Origin: Fimenecus sp963624605
Lineage (GTDB): Bacteria; Bacillota; Clostridia; Oscillospirales; Acutalibacteraceae
DNA length: 10,148 bases
Direction of reading: 5' to 3'
NCBI GenBank assembly: GCA_963624605.1
Contig: CAVFQD010000063.1
Coordinates: 1-10,148 of the forward strand
The translations under genes and the position numbers were made by a program. Positions 7,500 to 10,148 of the stretch are shown in pieces; the first letter of the stretch is position 1, and each line of letters opens with the position of its first letter. A model generated the notes under the pieces. The model saw nothing but the letters and a program-made list of their open reading frames with translations. It searched no databases and was not told where the DNA came from.

Positions 7500-7506
7500 A
7501 AATGGG

Positions 7507-7995
7507 TTAGATTGAATTTGTGCCTCTTTCAATTGCGACAACGCCCGTACGGCACATCTCAATTATGCCTATGCTTGCCATAATTTCGATAAAGGCGTTG
7601 ATTTTTGCGGGGTCGCCCGTGACCTCAATGCTCATTGTGTTGAGCGTGTAGTCAAGGATTTTTCCCTTATACACCTCTGCCGCCGCAAGGATTTCGCTTC
7701 TTGTTTCGGGGGTGCTCTTTACTTTGATAAGCATAAGCTCCCTTTCAAACGAAGCCTCGGGGGTGAGAAGCTTTACCTTCTTGATGTTGTGAAGCTTACG
7801 AAGCTGATTGACAAGCTGCTCTCTTGCGTATTCGTCGCCGTGAAGCGTTATTGTGATACGGGAATAATTCGGGTCGTCGGTTTCGCCGACAGTGAGTGAA
7901 TCAATGTTGAATCCCTTACGCATAAACAAGCCGCAGACTCTTGTGAGAACGCCGTACTTGTTTTCAACGTACATTGCTATAACAAATCTGTCCAT
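7507..7995 (-). CDS. ilvN: Acetolactate synthase regulatory (small) subunit
   Basis: This is the feedback subunit that activates the IlvB catalytic subunit and confers valine inhibition in studied enzymes. From the chosen start the protein has 162 residues, the usual length of long-type small subunits (IlvN/IlvH). The N-terminal ACT domain (about 3-77) contains ENKYGVLTRVCGLFMRKGFNIDSL, with the glycine and asparagine region that binds valine in homologues. A C-terminal ALS-small-subunit domain follows (SFERELMLIKV onward). Three consecutive starts are possible: TTG at 8001, ATG at 7998 (overlapping the ilvB TGA by one base) and ATG at 7995. The AGGAGG at 8008-8003 sits 7 nt from the last and 4 nt from the middle one, so I prefer 7995. 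The junction suggests translational coupling with ilvB, which fits a subunit pair. Confidence 0.95.
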   Translation of the reverse strand: MDRFVIAMYVENKYGVLTRVCGLFMRKGFNIDSLTVGETDDPNYSRITITLHGDEYAREQLVNQLRKLHNIKKVKLLTPEASFERELMLIKVKSTPETRSEILAAAEVYKGKILDYTLNTMSIEVTGDPAKINAFIEIMASIGIIEMCRTGVVAIERGTNSI

Positions 7996-7997
7996 CA

Positions 7998-9698
7998 TCA
8001 ATCCTCCTCTACCTTGGTAATCATATCGTCAATTGAGCCTCCGGGCGGAAGCATCGGAAGAACAAACTCATCCTCGTTTATGAGGGTGTCGATAAGATAC
8101 GGTCCGTTGTGAGCCATACCCTTTTTGAACGCCTTTTCAAAATCTTCAATATTGGAAACCCGCTCTGCCTCCAAGCCGAAAGCCTCGGCAAGCTTAACAA
8201 AGTCGGTCTTTCTGTCAAGCGTGGTATTTGAATAACGCTTACCGTAGAAAAGAGTCTGCCACTGGCGAACCATACCGAGAACGCCGTTGTTAAGAAGAAC
8301 TATTACAACGGGGGCGTTATATGTAACGGCTGTCGCAAGCTCGTTGAGGTTCATACCGAAGCTGCCGTCGCCCGTAATGAGAACCGTTTTGTCGCCCGTT
8401 GCAACCGTAGCACCGATTGCCGCACCTAAGCCGTAGCCCATTGTGCCGAGTCCGCCGCTTGAAGCGAAACGCCTCTTCTGCTCAAAGTCAGTATACTGTG
8501 CAGCCCACATCTGGTGCTGACCTACATCCGTTGCGATAATGGTCGATTTATCCTTAACCTTGTTTATAACATCAAAAATCTTCTTGGGGGTCATAGCGCC
8601 GTTTGAAGCCTCTTCCGCCTCGTCTGCAATGCGCTTTTCTTCAGCCTTGAGAGCCTCAACCTGCTGTTCCCATTCCTTATGCTCCGCCTTGTCGCAGCGC
8701 TCCGCAATTCTTGAGAACGAGGACTTGATGTCGCCTACAAGACCGACATCAACCTTGATGTTCTTGTTTATCTCCGAAAGGTCAACATCGAGCTGAACAA
8801 GCTTTGCACCCGTAGCGTACTTTTCGGTATTGCCCGTTGCCCTGTCGGAGAAACGGACGCCGACGCCGATTATCAAATCAGCCTCCTTGTTAGCCATTGA
8901 CGAAGCGTAGTGACCGTGCATACCCTCCATACCGAGGAAACGGTCGAAGGAATTAGGCATAGCGGAAAGTCCCATAAAGGTACAGCCGATATATGCGTCA
9001 ATCTTCTCGGCAAAAGCCATAATTTCCTTGGTCATTCCGAGACCTGCCGCACCGCCGCCGATATATATGTAAGGCTTTTTGCAGTTGTTGATAAGCTCAA
9101 CCGCCTTGTCGACCTCGTTGTCGTCGGCAATTTTGAGCGGAGCAAAATCAACAACGCCCTTTCTTTCAAATTCGCACTGCGCCGTCTGAACATCCTTCGG
9201 AACATCGATAAGCACGGGGCCGGGTCTGCCCGACTTTGCAATTTGGAAAGCCTCGCGGATAGTGTCCGCAAGCTCATGAACATCGGTTACGAAATAGTTA
9301 TGCTTTGTAATTGGCAAGGTAATACCCATAATGTTAATTTCCTGGAAGCTGTCCTTACCGATAAGCGAGGTGGGCACATTGCCCGTGATAGCCACCATAG
9401 GTATGGAGTCGAGCATTGCCGTAGCGATACCCGTAACAAGGTTTGTAGCACCGGGACCCGAGGTTGCGATTACAACTCCGACCTTGCCCGTAACTCTCGA
9501 ATAACCGTCAGCAGCATGTGAAGCGCCCTGCTCGTGAGCGGTCAAGACATGATTGATACGGTCGCTTGCCTTGTAAAGCTCGTCATAGATATTAAGAACC
9601 TGTCCGCCGGGATAGCCGAAAACATCGGTAACGCCCTGTTCAATCAATGTTTCGATTATAATTTGCGAGCCTGACATCATTTCAGTTTTGTTTCCCAT
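7998..9698 (-). CDS. ilvB: Acetolactate synthase, large (catalytic) subunit
   Basis: This ThDP- and FAD-dependent enzyme condenses two pyruvates to 2-acetolactate, or pyruvate with 2-oxobutyrate to 2-aceto-2-hydroxybutyrate. The protein has 566 residues from the chosen ATG. Visible features are GYPGGQVLNIYDEL (28-41), the catalytic glutamate in AHEQGASHAADGYSR (E56), TSGPGATNLVTGIA (79-92), the FAD region around IGVGVRFSDRATG (277-289) and the ThDP motif GDGSFGMNLNELATA through LLNN (443-471), then RQWQTLFYGKRYS. The frame stays open upstream to a GTG at 9809, but those 37 codons would read through the T-box antiterminator and terminator and are basic and unlike the family. The ATG at 9698 has GGAGG 4 nt upstream (9707-9703). 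It is the first gene of the operon. Confidence 0.97.
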   Translation of the reverse strand: MGNKTEMMSGSQIIIETLIEQGVTDVFGYPGGQVLNIYDELYKASDRINHVLTAHEQGASHAADGYSRVTGKVGVVIATSGPGATNLVTGIATAMLDSIPMVAITGNVPTSLIGKDSFQEINIMGITLPITKHNYFVTDVHELADTIREAFQIAKSGRPGPVLIDVPKDVQTAQCEFERKGVVDFAPLKIADDNEVDKAVELINNCKKPYIYIGGGAAGLGMTKEIMAFAEKIDAYIGCTFMGLSAMPNSFDRFLGMEGMHGHYASSMANKEADLIIGVGVRFSDRATGNTEKYATGAKLVQLDVDLSEINKNIKVDVGLVGDIKSSFSRIAERCDKAEHKEWEQQVEALKAEEKRIADEAEEASNGAMTPKKIFDVINKVKDKSTIIATDVGQHQMWAAQYTDFEQKRRFASSGGLGTMGYGLGAAIGATVATGDKTVLITGDGSFGMNLNELATAVTYNAPVVIVLLNNGVLGMVRQWQTLFYGKRYSNTTLDRKTDFVKLAEAFGLEAERVSNIEDFEKAFKKGMAHNGPYLIDTLINEDEFVLPMLPPGGSIDDMITKVEED

Positions 9699-9711
9699 AA
9701 ATCCTCCAATA

Positions 9712-9750
9712 TAACAAAACGCCTCTTTAAGCCTTCGGCTTAAAGAGGCG
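9712..9750 (-). terminator. Rho-independent terminator of the T-box leader
   Basis: A perfect 14-bp stem is formed by CGCCTCTTTAAGCC (9750-9737) and GGCTTAAAGAGGCG (9733-9720) around a GAA loop, followed by TTTTGTTA. It lies 21 nt upstream of the ilvB start codon. It would stop transcription when the cognate tRNA is charged, and it is disrupted when the antiterminator forms. Confidence 0.93.
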
Positions 9751-9787
9751 AAGAACTCAATAAAAATTCTCCGTGGTACCACTCTTT
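9742..9787 (-). promoter_or_regulatory. T-box antiterminator
   Basis: AAAGAG (9787-9782) pairs with CTCTTT (9747-9742), and CGGAGAA (9773-9767) pairs with TTCTTCG (9755-9749, one G-U). The TGGTACC bulge is left free to bind the tRNA acceptor end. The 3' strands of both helices lie in or beside the left arm of the terminator, so the two structures exclude each other. This matches the two-helix bulged antiterminator known for T-box RNAs. Confidence 0.88.
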
Positions 9788-9988
9788 TTCTTTTCCTAAA
9801 GAAAAGCACTCAACGAATTATCGTAAACTCTGTAACGGGAGCGCCCGATTGCAATTACCGACTTTTTCAAGCCCTTCACGGCAACAGTTCAGCGGCGAGT
9901 TCAACCGATTTTCTTATGCCTTGCACCGTCCGGCAACTCTCTTGAAGAAAATTTTAAGTCTAATACTCCGCATCATTACTTTTAATAT

Positions 9989-10017
9989 ATTTTAGTCATT
10001 TTTTCTCTTAATGTCAA
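9989..10017 (-). promoter_or_regulatory. Sigma-A-type promoter of the ilv-leu operon
   Basis: A perfect -35 TTGACA (10017-10012) and a -10 TAAAAT (9994-9989) are separated by 17 bp. Transcription should start near 9983-9981, about 20 nt before Stem I of the T-box leader. Position and spacing make this the main promoter for all eight genes. I found no comparably good promoter inside the operon. Confidence 0.85.
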
Positions 10018-10020
10018 ACA

Positions 10021-10056
10021 CTATTTTATATAATTGTCGTTTTTTATATAAAATAG
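10021..10056. repeat. AT-rich 13-bp inverted repeat upstream of the promoter
   Basis: CTATTTTATATAA (10021-10033) and TTATATAAAATAG (10044-10056) are perfect inverted repeats with a 10-bp spacer, ending 3 bp before the -35 box. No U-run follows on the minus strand, and on the plus strand the next bases are TTGATTGAG, so it does not look like a terminator. It could be an operator or upstream promoter element, or a chance palindrome in AT-rich DNA. The rest of the window, 10057-10148, shows only a weak 4-bp hairpin near 10079 and no gene. Confidence 0.6.
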
Positions 10057-10148
10057 TTGATTGAGTGGTTGATAAAAGCCGTAAAATCGGCAATATAACT
10101 AATAATATTTGCGTTTTCACCAAATATATAAAACAGGCTCTGTAATAC

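Larger units (their letters stand above)
9712..9982 (-). promoter_or_regulatory. T-box riboswitch leader, probable leucine (CUC) specifier
   Basis: The leader binds a cognate uncharged tRNA and then favours an antiterminator over a terminator. Reading 5' to 3' on the minus strand: the Stem I base pairs GACTT (9960-9956) with AAGTC (9864-9860) and CAAG (9944-9941) with CTTG (9871-9868). Conserved AGAGAG (9942-9937) and the distal loop with GGTG (9927-9924), closed by TGCC/GGCA, follow. A GAA-CTC-GCC specifier stretch has CTC at 9899-9897. A Stem III-like hairpin is CTTTTC/GAAAAG (9806-9790). The T-box core TGGTACC is at 9781-9775. TGGT would pair with an ACCA acceptor end, consistent with the A discriminator of tRNA-Leu but also of other tRNAs. 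The CUC call rests on position within the conserved loop and agrees with the operon content; the exact codon is less sure than the T-box itself. Confidence 0.95.

Noticed and set aside
8910..9521. 203-codon plus-strand open frame opposite ilvB
   Set aside because: It lies wholly inside ilvB on the other strand, has no recognisable motif and no good ribosome binding site.
10069..10099. GCCG/CGGC hairpin followed by TTTT on the minus strand, as a terminator of an upstream gene
   Set aside because: The stem is only 4 bp with a 6-nt loop and the T-run is interrupted; too weak to call.

Overview
The window is almost entirely one minus-strand operon for branched-chain amino acid (BCAA) biosynthesis. 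In transcription order, right to left, it reads: sigma-A-type promoter, T-box leader, ilvB, ilvN, ilvC, ilvD, a DUF815-type AAA+ ATPase gene, ilvA, ridA, leuA. Every intergenic gap is 20 nt or less, except 58 nt between ilvN and ilvC. Several ribosome binding sites overlap the preceding stop codon, which supports co-transcription. Large plus-strand open frames opposite these genes are antisense shadows and are not annotated.

Organism: the T-box riboswitch, TTGACA/TAAAAT promoter and strong AGGAGG-type ribosome binding sites indicate a Gram-positive Firmicute. The dihydroxy-acid dehydratase resembles the oxygen-sensitive [4Fe-4S] type and the coding base composition looks intermediate, so an anaerobic gut-type clostridium (possibly Oscillospiraceae/Ruminococcaceae) is my best guess. 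That placement is inference.

Layout: positions 1-264 hold a 106-bp sequence repeated exactly at a 158-bp period, rich in inverted repeats, ending 8 bp before the leuA stop codon. Positions 273-9698 are the eight genes. Positions 9712-9982 are the T-box leader, with a plausible leucine (CUC) specifier, a T-box motif, an antiterminator and a competing terminator. Positions 9989-10017 are the promoter. An AT-rich 13-bp inverted repeat (10021-10056) lies directly upstream. The last ~90 bp show nothing I can assign.

How it works together: IlvA deaminates threonine to 2-oxobutyrate, and RidA removes the reactive enamine/imine intermediates IlvA releases. IlvB/IlvN, IlvC and IlvD then make the 2-oxo acid precursors of isoleucine and valine. 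LeuA diverts 2-oxoisovalerate to leucine. leuB, leuC, leuD and ilvE are not in the window. Uncharged tRNA, probably tRNA-Leu, should switch the operon on through the T-box. The one gene without an obvious pathway role is the DUF815-type ATPase between ilvD and ilvA. It and the 158-bp repeat are the best leads; otherwise this is a well-understood type of locus.
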